Assembly (NCBI RefSeq): GCF_031755915.1
Contig: NC_083380.1
Coordinates: 33,689,501-33,753,500, forward strand
Reading direction: 5' to 3'
Length of the DNA: 64,000 nt
From: Ziziphus jujuba
Lineage: Eukaryota > Streptophyta > Magnoliopsida > Rosales > Rhamnaceae
Shown: piece after piece, positions 1 to 11,456 of the stretch
Position numbering within the stretch: the stretch's first letter is position 1
Layout of the letters: every line of letters starts with the position of its first letter
Notes under the pieces: model-generated
Database searches by the model: none
What the model was told of the DNA's origin: nothing
Seen by the model: the letters and a program-made list of their open reading frames with translations, nothing else
Position numbers and translations under genes: made by a program

Positions 1-1919
1 CAGGTTCCTTGGGGTCCAAGTAAAGGAAATCGTCTGAAACCTGGTGCAATAATCCCAAATTTTCCTCACAAAACTGATGGTAGACTAGGGAATAGAGTAC
101 TTATCAAGATTGTTGATGCTTTGAATTACAGCTTTCGAGTCACTCTCACAACATATTTGGGAATACCCCTCTTCTGCAGCCATAGATAATACTTGAAGAA
201 TTGTAGCTGCTTCGGCAGCTTTAGAACTGTCGATCTTCTCCCTCACCACTTTAACCTTCATGACTTTTCCATAATGGTTTCTTGCGACCAACCCGAGACT
301 AGCTTCTCCTTCCCTTATTGATGCGTCTGTATTGATCTTAATTATTCCATTCAAAAGGGGGGGCATCAAAAGACTGCTTGGGCTTGATATAAGTGGTAGT
401 TGGTGTTAGACGATAGGCTTAAAAACTCCCGAAACCTATTGAGCAATGCATTAACTTCTCCTTCAAGGAAAATTATCTTTCCTTCGAACATAACAAAGTT
501 ACGAATCTTCCGTATAGTGTCAAACGCCAGAGTTGCAAAAAGAAAGAAAATTTTTCGATCTTCTTGGTGGATTGGAAGTTTCCCCATCAAATTCGCTAAA
601 TATTCAAGGTAAGATTCCAAATTAGGTAATTGGTAAACGTCCCACCTGATAGTCCACGGTGAAGCTAACCACTATGCCTTAGCCACCGAGCAATTGAACA
701 ATAGGTAAGCCTTATCCTCCATATACTCACAGCCATGGAGGCAAATTAGGAGTATCAATCTGCCAATTTCGATGTACTAATGTAGCTCTAACGGGCAATC
801 GACGTGCAGACAGCTTCAACATAAAAAATTTGAGTCTGCTATGAATATCACTTGTCCACAGATATCTCCACCAACCCGAGTGCTCACCTTGCTCCTGGTT
901 AAGATACCTGTATACTGATTTAAATCTAAAACTTCCAAAGGAGCTTCCCAGCCAAATGGGTTCATCCTTCGAATCAATATCAACCCAAAAAATTTTCAAA
1001 ATGTTACTTATTGATTCATTATCGAAAAGTATATTTAAACGTGGCAGGTTCCAAACACCATTTGAAAGTAACAATGACTCCACCATTCTATATTCAGAGT
1101 TAGAGGCATCTAGGTTCGGTGATGGTAAAAAATTGGGGTTATTAGGGATCCATGGGTCTTCCTAAAAGTTGATCTTATTTCCTTTTCCGACCTTGAAACA
1201 CATCCCTCTAGCTAGAATTGATCTAGTGCTAAGTATTCCTTTCCACTGCCAAGAGTTAGTCATTTTTCCGACTACACCGCATGAAAGAAGAATATGGGAA
1301 GTATGTAGCCTTCAAAGCCTTGACCCAAAGCAACTCATTATTGGTCTCCAGTGCCCATCCCAATTTACAGAGAATGGCTTTATTGACCTGCTCCAGTTTT
1401 CGGATGCCCAAGCCTCCATAAGCTTTGGGTTTGCAAACTGAGTTCCAAGATATAAGAATGAACTTGGGCCTCTTTTGCGCATTACTCCTCCAAAGAAAAT
1501 TGCAAGCCAATTTGTCAATGTTCCTGCACCAGGTTTGAGGGAGTTTATAGGTAGACAAAGCGTATACCGGCATAGCAGTAATCACAGATTTGATCGGAGC
1601 AAATTTGCTTGCCTGGGATAGTAGGTTGGCTTTCCAGCTTTGTAACCTTGTTTCTGCCTTCTTCCTTAGCTCTTTCGTATGATTTGACTTTGCTTCTTCC
1701 CAGGAAAAGCACGATTCCCAAATATTTGGCTTCAGAGGAAAGCTCTGTAAGATTCAAAACATACTTCATACTAGCTTTCATCCTCGGGATATTTTTGGAG
1801 AAGAAACACCTTAATTTCAAATTGTTCACCATTTGGCCAGTCCAATTGGAATATTGTCGCAGACACTGTGCTACTGTAAGTCCTTCTTTATTCGCTCTCC
1901 AAAAGATCAAGATGTCATC
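1..1919 (-). mobile_element. Decayed L1-type LINE, 3' half
   Basis: Minus-strand remnant of a plant L1 non-LTR retrotransposon; its 5' half continues at 4959-6415 after a solo LTR insertion. From the 3' end inward, 85-369 gives an RNase H-like segment (starts KINTDAS, contains CESDSKAVI). About 640-1086 gives the zinc-binding RVT region (LWTSDIHSRLKFFMLKLSARR, with later Cys residues). 1256-1919 gives reverse-transcriptase thumb and connection sequence (YGGLGIRKLEQVNKA, EAKYLGI) up to DDILIFW. The reading frame is broken several times, for example at 366 and 1086, so this is not an active copy. The 3' tail lies outside the window. Family assignment rests on domain order and motifs typical of plant L1 elements. 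Confidence 0.88.
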
Positions 1920-4900
1920 TGTAACACCCCGTCCCGAATCGCACCGGAATCCGTGCACGTTGACCGAGGTTGACCATTGACCGTTGACCAAAGGGGTCAA
2001 AAGTTGACTTTTTGACTCGGTGGGAATTTCGAGTTGACCAGGCTACCGTGGCGAAGTGCATGACGCCCTGAGTTCGTAGACTAGTAGCACGTCGAAAACG
2101 GAGCTACGGTTTGAAAGTTATGGGCAAAACAAGTTGAAGTGTAAACTGTCCAAAAGGTGCCGGGAGTTGACTTTTTCTTGTGATGTAATTTTGAGTTGAC
2201 TCTTATATGGTTGTAAAGTACTCGTCGATACGAGTTCATAGACTAGCGGCACGCTTAAATTGGACATTTGGTTAAAAAGTTACGGACGTTTGAAATTCGC
2301 CGGGTACCGTATTATTTTAATATATCTGACTTAAGTGCACAGTAATGCCACGTGTCAGCTTTTTATTGGTCCACGTGGCATGAACAGTGTCATGCAGGGT
2401 TTTATTTGTTAAAACACTCGGGGAAGAGAGAGAAAGAGAGAGAGGAGAGAGAAAGAGAGAGAGGAGAGAGAGAGAGAGTCATCGGCCGCCGGTCATTTTC
2501 ACGTTTTCCGACCTAGTTACTGTACACACACTGGCCAACCAGGTTGCCCACCTCATTTCCGGCAAAACCTCCAAATTTCACGGCGAACGGCCGCCGGACG
2601 CGCCCGGATCGGACGTCCGAAGTTTGGCGGCGATTTTTCCCCCTCCACCGCCGGCCACCGCAAATCGGCACTGTTCCGGCCATTTTCTGGCCACACGCGC
2701 CTGACAGCCTTGATCCTCTCCTCAAGTCCGGCCTACCCACCAAAAATCACGGCCATCGGACCACCGACGCGCCGGATCGGAGCATTTTCCGGCGAGGGGT
2801 CGGAAATCTTCAAACGGTGATTTCTCCGCCGTCCGACCTCCGTTTTGCTCACCGCCGGTCCCGTTGGATTGCTCTCCTCACGATCTACAAGTCTACAAAA
2901 TTTCACAGCCAACGGCCACCGCACGCACGCGCCGCCGGCGACGGTTGCCGGTGACCGCGGCAGCCCGCCGAAAAATACTGTTCCGGCGAGTACCCGAAAT
3001 TCCGGCCAGCTCCAGTCCGCAGTGTTCGACCTCCTGAACCCAAATCCGACTTTCGTTTCCGCCAATTCGCGACGGTTTGGGAGAATTGCGGAGCCGAAAC
3101 CCGAAAAGCTTCCCGATAAAATTCCGACCCCGTCGGGTACGATCATCGGAAATTAAGACCGGATTTGTGATTAGCATCACTCGAGCTTCGATTCGGTATA
3201 TAATTCGTAAATTTTAGTTATCGTTTGGTGTTCGCTTCCCTGGTACCCATTTAGGGATTACCCGAATAAAATATTAATATTTGTGGTTTTGGTACTGTGG
3301 ATGTTTTAGGTGCACGTGCGAGTAGCGGAGTCAATCCTGCGAAGGATCTTGATTGAGATACGTGCACAAGGTGAGTGACCCACCTTCAAATTAATTTTGG
3401 GAATTTAATTGGTGAATATATAATGTGTGATTTAAATATTTGGAATTTAATTTCTATGTGCCAAATATTTATTTGAATTATTGTGGAATTATTTGTGAAT
3501 TTATCGGATTTAAGAAAATGTGTATTTCACCAATTTATGCCATGTGAAATTAATTTATGCTTTTGAGGATTTTGAAATTGGTGTGGTTTTAATGTTAAAT
3601 TGGGCACGATTTGAATTTCAAATATTTCAAGGAAAATATTTGGTTATGTTGGTGATTTCAATTTTTATAAAATATGCCCGTGGAATATTATGAAATTTGA
3701 TTATGATATTTCGAGAATTTATTTATGCTTGGAAAAATGTGAATATTTGAATTGATGGATTTGGGAGTTGGTGGATTTGAAAATCATGAAATTTATGGTG
3801 TTGATTATAAAGAAATTAAGGAGAATTTCCGGGTTCAAGCGGATGGACTATGCCCGCTATGTTTATGAAAAATGTGAAATTTGTTATATAATTTAAACAT
3901 GTGGATTTTATGATTTTTGGATGCACCGTGCACGTACTGGTGTTCTGTTTATATGTGATATGGTTAGTGTGCACACGGTTGTGATTAGCGCGCAGGTGAT
4001 GTGATTAGCGCGCAGGTGGGTGTGAGTAGCGCGCGGTTGATATTATAAGGTTGTCCTGTGGATGCCATCGGATGAGGGTAGGCCACCCCCCATGGCCGGG
4101 ACACCTGGTTAGCAGTGGCGCAGTGGGACGCCATGCGACCGTATGCCGGTTTCTCTCTATAACCTCCTGTCTGGCGGTACCTTGGGACGCTGGGTACTGT
4201 TGGCGCCACTGGTATATAGTGGGTGCATCAACTGATTTTTGGAACTGTGTTTTAAAAAAAAAAAAAAAGTTTTAAAGCTGTATTGGAATTAAAATTTATT
4301 TATTACTGTTCGGATACTCATTTGATGTCTTGGTTTTTGGGGAATATGAATAAGGGTTTTGTGAAAATGTTTTAAAAAGGGGAACCTTTCCAACTGAGAG
4401 AATTGTAAGAGTTTTGAGAGAAAATATTATTTCCAAATAATTATTATTTATATACCTATTACCGTGGTATTATAGTGTATAGTAGTAGGGTCGCTCACTG
4501 AGATGATTAGCATCTCACACTCTTAAATTCCGTTCCTCTAGGTACCAGGTTGTCGGTGTTCACTCGGAGCGGACTTGATCTTCCTCGCTGTATTTGTTCG
4601 TGCAGTGCCTTGTTCTTCTTTTACTGCAGTTGTAATATTTCTTTCACTTTTGCTGTATTCTGTATTTTGTAGTACTTCATAAAGCTCTGTATACTGTATG
4701 GGACACTTATGTATTTGTATTGCACTGGATTACTGTATTTTTATTTTGGAGTGCTGAAATTTATGGAACCAGTTCGTAGTACCGTGGGAGGAATAAGGGG
4801 ACAATTATAGAAGTGTGTTTTCAGTGCAGGGAATTTTGTGGTAAGTCCATCCCTTAGGGGAGGTTCTGCCGGATCTTCCACAGAAGGGTCCGGTAGGGTT

Positions 4901-4958
4901 TCCCTGGGATCAGGGCTTGTCTAGGGTTTCGGTGGGGAACTTTGGACGGGTCCTGACA
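1920..4958 (+). mobile_element. Solo LTR, copy A (Ty3/gypsy-type, about 3.0 kb)
   Basis: A 3,039 bp segment with TG...CA ends (TGTAACACCCC at the left, GGGTCCTGACA at the right), flanked by a perfect 5 bp target-site duplication TCATC at 1915-1919 and 4959-4963. It has no internal domain, primer-binding site or gag-pol, so I read it as a solo LTR left by recombination between two LTRs. Near-identical copies lie at 16440-19469 and, reversed, at 52322-55288. The left end holds a cluster of TTGAC boxes. A purine GA tract at 2424-2480 is followed by a GC-rich block (about 2480-3160), unlike the AT-rich surroundings. Long LTRs of this kind are usual in Tekay/Del-type chromoviruses; that assignment is inference. 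Confidence 0.85.
1960..2039 (+). promoter_or_regulatory. W-box cluster in solo LTR A
   Basis: Eight copies of TTGAC[CT] or its complement fall in 80 bp: 1960, 1970, 1977, 1984, 1995 (reverse), 2004, 2012 and 2034. TTGAC[CT] is the established WRKY transcription-factor site. The cluster sits at the 5' end of the LTR, where promoter elements of LTR retrotransposons lie, and is kept in the other two copies. Confidence 0.6.
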
Positions 4959-6415
4959 TCATCTGTGAAGAAAAGACGTGAAATGATGGAGCTGGTTCGA
5001 CCAATCTTGATACCATGAATCTTTCCTTCTCTTTCTAGTTTAAACAGGAACCTTGACAAAAAATTATGCAAAGGGGATAAATAAGTGTGGTGAAATTGGA
5101 TCTCTTTGACGTAAGCTTCTTTCCGTTTTACACTCCCATAGATGCTCCCATTGAGTAAAATTGAAGCACCCAAAAGAATAGCATTGACCTAGAAGTCCAA
5201 CCAACCTGGCCGAAAAACCAAAAATTATGAGAATGTCATTTAGCATTCCTCAGTTAACATGGTCATAGACTTTTTGCGTGTCGATCTTGATTTCTAGGAG
5301 GCTGTTTGCACCTTTAGCCTTTTTCATAGAGTGAGTAATTTCATTAACTAGAATGGAGTTCTCCTCTATCCACCTTCTTTGGATAAATGCCACCTGGTTA
5401 GGTGAAACCAACTTGGCAAGCAAAGGCCAAATCCGATTGGCCAGGACCTTCGAGATGATTTTGTACACTTTGTTTCAAAGGCTTATCGGTTGGATGTGAT
5501 TGAAGTGAGAAATTGAATTCGTCTTAGGAACAAGCACAGTAACTGTTCTATTGATGGCTATCGATATAAGCCCAGAAATGAAAGCATTCTTGACCATTCA
5601 CACTATGTCATTACCCACAATGTCCCAGTATCGTTGGAAAAATAATGCTGGCATTCCTTCTGGGCCTAGAGATTTTGTGGGATTCATGTTCTTTAAGACC
5701 TTCATAATTTCAAATTCTGAAGGTAAAGCTGCTATGGAATTGTTTTCCTCTTTAAATACCAGAGGCTGGATTAGCTCTTCTAAAATGGACAGGGACTCAC
5801 TTCCTCTTCTTTGAACAGCTCTGAAAATTTCTCTAAAAGGAAGTTTCCTATATTTTCTCTGCTCTCAAGCCAAGTCCCAGTGTCATCCTTAATAATTGCT
5901 ATAAATGTTCTTCTACGGTTAGGCAGAGTGGATGCATGAAAAAACTAAAAGTTTCGATCTCCAGGTTGAAGCCTTAATTCCCTCGACTTTTGTCTGCTTG
6001 TGAGTTCAAGTCTGTACTGCCATTTAATGAGCTGCTGCTTCACTTCATTCTCAAGGGATAAAGTCTCATCCTAGGGGTTTAGGATTTGTAGGAATGCTAG
6101 ATGGTCCTCTAACTCCTTTAATTTAGAATTAAAAAAAAACTAAAGCTATCTCTATTCCACACCTTTAAAGCTTTCGCTACATAATGAAGCTTCGCATAGT
6201 TAGGGAAAGTCTTTTACCCTTTCATTCTCATCCTAAGCCTTATAAATTACCAATTCGCATGATGGATCACGGGTCCAAGCTTCCAAAAAATGAAATAGTC
6301 TTGGGGCTCTTTCATGGTCCAAAATGAGGTACAACATGATAGGAACATGGTTCGAAATGATTGTTGAAAGATGGAATACACCGGCACTTTCAATAAGAAA
6401 TGAATTAGGTGCCAT
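4959..6415 (-). mobile_element. Decayed L1-type LINE, 5' half (truncated)
   Basis: This continues the minus-strand LINE of 1-1919. Reading leftwards from the 5' side, 6233-6415 encodes the end of the endonuclease domain and what follows (GVFHLSTIISNHVPIML, then HFLEAWTRDPSCELVI). About 5560-6060 encodes the linker typical of L1 ORF2 (a FFHAS-like motif after a stop, then TGTWLESRENIGNFLL). 5250-5468 gives RT fingers (NRIWPLLAKLVSPNQVAFIQ, EIKIDTQKVYDHVN). 4964-5173 ends in RLFFTDD, the first half of the catalytic FxDD motif, exactly where the solo LTR entered. Sequence beyond 6415 is not LINE-like, so the copy looks 5'-truncated, as is common for L1. Several stops and frameshifts are present. 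Confidence 0.85.
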
Positions 6416-6540
6416 TTCTTTTTCCTTACTTTTCGGTTTTTTTAATCTTCTGTATTGAAAAAAAATGAATTGGTACGTCTATAATTACTAAATGCCAATA
6501 GTTTAATTGAAAGTGTAGGGACAAAACCCTTTTTTTGTTT

Positions 6541-6563
6541 TGGGGGGGTGGGGGGGGGGGGGG
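6541..6563 (+). repeat. Poly-G tract
   Basis: A run of G interrupted by one T, in the spacer between the two head-to-head LINEs. It could form a G-quadruplex, or reflect replication slippage or assembly noise. Confidence 0.9.
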
Positions 6564-6689
6564 AATGTAGTGACCAAATTGACACAACCTTACAAAATGA
6601 ACTTACGTGGCATGGTAGCCAACCTGTATAAAGAGAATTATATATTATTATATTGAACCAACAATCCATCAAGAACCGATATAGGTAGA

Positions 6690-9195
6690 GAGAAGATGGA
6701 TTGCGGAAAACATAGTGGCAGCACATGAATTGGCACATAAAGTTCAAAAGCACAAAGGGAAGAATGGGCTAATGCTGATCAAAATTGATGTGAAAAAGGC
6801 TTATGACAGTCTAGAATGGACTTTCATCACTAGGGCCTTGAAACTGTGGGGTTAGAAGACTGATCTTCAACTGCATAAGCTCAGTGGAGTTTGATTTACT
6901 CATTAAAGGCAGTAAGGCTAGCACAATCGTTCAAGAAAGAGGGATTCGTCAAGGAAACCCTCTCTCCCTGTTCATCTTCATTCTATGCTTTGAAATTTCT
7001 TCGAGACTCATGGAAGCTAATAAAAACATCCAAGGTAACAAAGTTAGCAGAGGAGCTCCGACAATATCCCATTTCCTTAATGCGGACGACATCCTAGTTT
7101 CCTGCCAAGCCAACTTTCAAAATGCCAAGGAGATTGGAAAAGTGCTAAATTCCTATAGTCTTTGGTTGGGCCAAGCTCCAAATTCAAATAAGTCCAAAAT
7201 TCTTTTCTCTAAAAATACTCCTGGATTTACTAAGAAGCTTATAAAAGATACCTTAGGCTTTAAGGAATTGAAAGCAAGTGTCTTATATCTTGGAAACTCT
7301 CTTATCGTTGGAAAGCATAAGCATAAGGACTTTTATAAACTCAAGGAAAGACTACAGGGCATTTTAGAAGGCTGGCCAAGTAAATTACTTTTAAAAGCAA
7401 GCAAGGCCACCCTAATCAGATCAATTGCATAAGCAATATCGGTGTACACAATGTCGACATTCAAGGTTCCTACGAGCATTTGCAAGGATTTAGATGCTAT
7501 GACAAGAAGATTTTAGTGGAATGTAAAGGCAAATAAGAACCGATATTTAGCGTTAAAGGAGTGGGGGAGTATTTGTAAGCCTAAGGCTCTTGGTGATCTT
7601 GGTTTTAGAAAATTCAAAAACGTCAATATGGCCCTCTTGGCAAAACTAGGGTGAAAAATAGCCAAAGGAGAGGACAGCTTGTGGACACGCCTCTTGGGAG
7701 CTAAGTATTTAACTAACAAGATGTTCTTTAGATGCAAACACAAAGCTGGAGACTCCTTCATCTGGAAAAATATTTTCAGCTCAAGAGAAGTCATTAAAAA
7801 AGGCTCCTATTTTAAAATTGGCAATGGTTGGTCAATAGACCCTTGGAAAGATCCTTGGATTGTAGGTGTCATTGGCAAGACTCCTAAACTCAAAGAAGGT
7901 GCGGACAGCTCACAAGCTAAAAGAGTGGCTAATCTTCTAGATCCCATTTCTATAGGCTGGAACATTTCTAAGCTTCAGGAGCTATGTGATCAAGAGACAA
8001 TAGAAGCCATCAGTAGAGTAGACATTCACGGGCCTCCACAGAGGACAAGCTGTTTTGGACAAGTACCAATAATGGGAGATTCTTTGTCAAAAGTTGCCAC
8101 AAAATCCTTGACACCAGTCAAGAAACTAGAGAAACCCTTTGGAAGGAAATTTGGTCTGTAAAACTCCACGAGAGATTAAAATTATTTTTATGGAGGCTGG
8201 TCTCAGAAGTTTTCCCCCTAAAGACCGTTATTCTTCAGAGAACAGGATTAGGAGACCCAAGTTGCCCCCTATGTGGTTGTTCCAGTGAGACAACTACTCA
8301 CTTATTCCTAAACTGTCCAGCAACTAGAGCTGTAGCTTTCAACAACAAATGGGGTTTGAAATTGGATGCTGTGGTATCAAGAAATGCCCAAAACTTGGTG
8401 AGATGGTGTGTAAATCCCTCCCTTCAACTGAGCCTCCTGCTAGGAGGTAAGGAATTCACAACCTTGTTGATAGCTTCACTAATGTATATAATTTGGGAAT
8501 TTCATAATGATAAGATCTTTGAGAATAAGAGCAACATAGATACGGCCACGAAAAGATGGGAGTCCTTAGTTGAGGAATTTGATTTGGTCTCTTTGAAAAA
8601 GAATTAGCCTCATCTACACAGAAAGAAGAAAGATGGCTCCCACCACCAAAAGGTAAAATTTGTATTAACACTGATGTAGCCTGCAACCCCTGTGGTTCTG
8701 CGATAACTTTGGTTGTAAGAAACGAGAAGGGAAAAGTCTTGCTGTTAGTAGCAAAGCCTATGACAGCTGAACTTGCTGACATCAAAACCATTGAATGGGC
8801 TTTGAACCTGATTGAAAATTTTAGTTGGAAAAATGTGGATTGGAGATGTGATGCACAAGCTATGGTAAACTAGTTAAATGAAGAAAATGATCCGTGCCTG
8901 TGGGATTCCTCAAAGTTGATCTCTTTAATCAAAGAGAAGCTAAAGTCTAACAACTGGAAGTTTTCTTGGACCTTAAGGAAAGCTAACACATGCACAGACC
9001 TTATAGCTAAGATAGCTTTCAAAGAAAATAAATTGTTTTTTTGCTCTAATTCCTCTCTATGTAATTACCCTGCCAATTTCTTGGCTCAAATCCTCTCATA
9101 GAAATCCTTGGCTTGTAACTCGGGGTAAATGGTCTCTCCGGTCCCTCTCTTTTGTGCTTAATGCAATCTTATTATTATTATTATTATTATTATTT
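6690..9195 (+). mobile_element. Decayed L1-type LINE, second copy
   Basis: A plus-strand L1 remnant truncated within the RT. About 6695-6855 encodes RT fingers (WIAENIVAAHELAHK, LIKIDVKKAYDSLEW). 6884-7432 carries RT palm (IRQGNPLS, FLNADDILVS) and the following region. 7679-8161 and 8160-8340 hold the connection and zinc-binding RVT domain (ERLKLFLWRLVSEVFPLK, CPLCG, HLFLNCP). 8650-9100 is RNase H-like (ICINTDVAC, AQAMVN then a stop). The 3' end is a TTA-repeat tail at 9169-9193, a normal L1 3' feature. Frames are broken after 6855 and 7432 and inside RNase H, so it is inactive. It lies head to head with the LINE at 1-6415, with about 270 bp between them. Confidence 0.86.
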
Positions 9196-9526
9196 TTTGT
9201 ATGTAATGAATGTGCAACCCATAATAATGGTATGAGAACCATTTTATTTATAAAATTATTTATTAAATATAAATATATTATTATTTAATTGATAAAAAAT
9301 TAAAATAATCTAAATATCTGATTGGCTCTGTGTAACAATCACAATCCACCCTGATGCACAATGTGCAGTGAATTATTTCTTATCCGTCCACGTGCCAGTC
9401 TCATCTTTCGGTCAACCGCAACATGCTATCTAGGCATCTTCACGGACGCTGCGTCTAATATATTAGCTTTTGAAATTTCATTTCTCAGAAAAAGCAGAGA
9501 GGAAAGTGAAATATATTGCATTTTTC
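9196..9526 (+). other. Upstream region of the TIR-NBS gene
   Basis: 331 bp between the LINE tail and the first ATG of the TIR-NBS gene. It is AT-rich and contains a CACGTG-like core near 9389 and a reverse W-box (GGTCAA) near 9411. It probably holds the promoter. I see no other gene. Confidence 0.5.
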
Positions 9527-9715
9527 ATGGCTGAATCGTCTGCTTCTCTCTCTCGTGACGGTGACCCTCTAACTAAATATGATTTTTTCATGGCTGAATC
9601 GTCTGCTTCTCTCTCTCGTGACAGTGACCCTCAAACTAAATATGATTTTTTCATGGCTAAATCGTCTGCTTCTCTCTCTTGTGACGGTGACCCTCAAACA
9701 AAATATGATGTTTTC
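9527..9715 (+). repeat. 63 bp x3 tandem repeat at the TIR-NBS N terminus
   Basis: Three head-to-tail 63 bp units start at ATGs 9527, 9590 and 9653. Each encodes about 21 residues beginning MAxSSASLS and ending TKYDxF. Each unit carries its own in-frame ATG, and the last unit runs directly into the TIR start YDVFLSF. The units differ by a few bases only. Confidence 0.93.
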
Positions 9716-10252
9716 TTGAGTTTTGCTGGCTCAGTTACCACAGGCACTTTCCCAAGACACCTTCTCAGTGCCTTAAATCGCGAAGGATTTGAGGTTCCCT
9801 TTTACCCTAGGTTCTTCTTCGACCTAATACAAAGAAAACGCTTTCTTTTCGAGGCAATTAGAGAATCAAAGATATGCATTATTATCTTCTCCGAAGGCTA
9901 TACATTTTCAGCACGGTTTTTGAATGAACTGGTGGAGTCCTTAAGTGTCGAAAATCATTTGGGCGACTGGTTTGGCCAGTCTTCGTGGGAGTGAAGCCTT
10001 CCGAAGTAAGAAACCAGACAGGCAATTTTGGAGAAGCATTTTCTGAATATGAAAAACGTTTTCGGAACAATAAAAAGCTTGCTCAATGGAATGCTGCTTT
10101 GACCAAAGCTTCCAATCTATCTGGATGGCATTTAGCTGATGGGTATGTAAATTTGCTTATATTTATGTTCTCAAACACTTCACTGCTTTAAAAACTTTTA
10201 GCCACATGAATTTTAGATTAGAACATATAGTTGAAATTATTTTGTGACTAGT

Positions 10253-10330
10253 ACTTTCAATTACAAAATTTATATATAGCCATATATCGTTACTTTCAAT
10301 TACAAAATTTATATATAGCCATATATCGTT
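10253..10330 (+). repeat. 39 bp x2 tandem repeat in the TIR-NBS intron
   Basis: Two apparently identical 39 bp units starting ACTTTCAATTAC at 10253 and 10292, inside the intron between the TIR and NB-ARC exons. Confidence 0.93.
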
Positions 10331-10416
10331 CAAATCTACTCTCTTAGTGATGTTTTCCTTAATGGGCAGAGCTGAATTTCAACTGATCCAAGGAATTGTT
10401 CGAGCTGCATTAAGAA

Positions 10417-10524
10417 AAGTCCGTCCTAGGATACCTCGACATTTAGCCAGGGAAGTCCGTCCTTGGATGCCTCGACCTTTTGCCAGAGAAGTCCATCATA
10501 GCATACATTGACATTTTGCCAAAC
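10417..10524 (+). repeat. 36 bp x3 tandem repeat before the NB-ARC domain
   Basis: Three 36 bp (12-codon) units start at AAGTCC 10417, 10453 and 10489, in frame with exon 2. The units encode variants of KVRPRIPRHLAR. In the third the CGA arginine codon has become TGA (10509-10511), creating a stop. The region is unusually Arg/Pro-rich for a TIR to NB-ARC linker. Confidence 0.9.
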
Positions 10525-11333
10525 ATCCAGTTGGAATTGAAGACCGCTTGCTGGAATTGGAACCCCTAATAGATGTTGGAACTGGAAAGAATGATGTGAA
10601 AATCGTAGGGATCAATGGAATTGATGGTGTAGGTAAGACCACAATTGCAAAAGCTTTATTCGATAAATTTGTGGATGAATTTGAATGTTCCAGCTTCGTT
10701 GAAAATGTAAGACAAACATCGAAGCAGAATCTTGGTCATATACAATTACTTGACGAGCTGGGGAATAAACATGTGATGGTTGTCAATACTTCTAGAGGTA
10801 TCGATATCATAAGGGACAAGCTTTGTTCCAAAAGAGTACTTGTAGTTCTTGATGATGTTGATGAACTAGATCAGCAGGAGATATTAGAAGGAGGGCATGA
10901 GTGGTTTGGCTTGGGAAGTAGAATCATTATTACTACTAGAAATAAGAACTTGCTAACCACTCATAGAGCTGATGGAATATATGAGGTACGAGAATTAGAT
11001 CATCGTAGAGCTGTTGAACTCTTTAGTCGGCATGCTTTTAAGGGGGATAAAGATTTAGAAGAAGATTACTTTACACTCTTGCATCATATCGTACCATATA
11101 TTGGTGGCCTTCCATTAGCTCTTGAGGTATTGGGCTCCTTCCTATGTGGTAAGGAAAAAGATGATTGGGAGTATGTAATAGCCTATTTGGAACAGGAACC
11201 CGACAAAAAATTATATCAAATACTTAAATTAAGTTTTGATACCTTAGAGGATTATGAGAAGGCTCTTTTCTATTTTATTGCATGTTTCCTTGCTGGAGAG
11301 GACAAAAGGTATGTTTTCTACGAACATATCAAC

Positions 11334-11456
11334 AAACTGATACGAGATGATTGGTATCCTGAGGTTGATAACGAACTGATAGAAGATAATTGGTATCCTC
11401 TCCATTATTTAAGCAAACTGATATCAGATATTTAGTATCCTGAACATCGTAGAGCA
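11334..11456 (+). repeat. 39/42 bp x3 repeat within the distal NB-ARC region
   Basis: Three similar units begin near 11334, 11373 and 11415 and encode variants of KLIRDDWYPE (LIRDDWYPE, LIEDNWYPL, LISDI-stop-YPE). The spacing is 39 then 42 bp, so frame is kept. In the third unit TGG (Trp) is TAG, giving the stop at 11433-11435. NB-ARC domains normally have no such insert between the GLPL and MHD motifs. Confidence 0.85.

Noticed and set aside
2513..3180. Overlapping 80-140 codon frames on both strands in the GC-rich part of the solo LTRs (also at 17030-17717 and 54050-54700)
   Set aside because: They follow from CCGGCGA-rich composition, have no recognisable domain, and are present within non-coding LTRs.
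3960..4240. Possible tRNA or small RNA from the GTGATTAGCGCGCAGGTG repeats in the solo LTRs
   Set aside because: They are short tandem repeats within the LTR; no cloverleaf or A/B box arrangement could be drawn.
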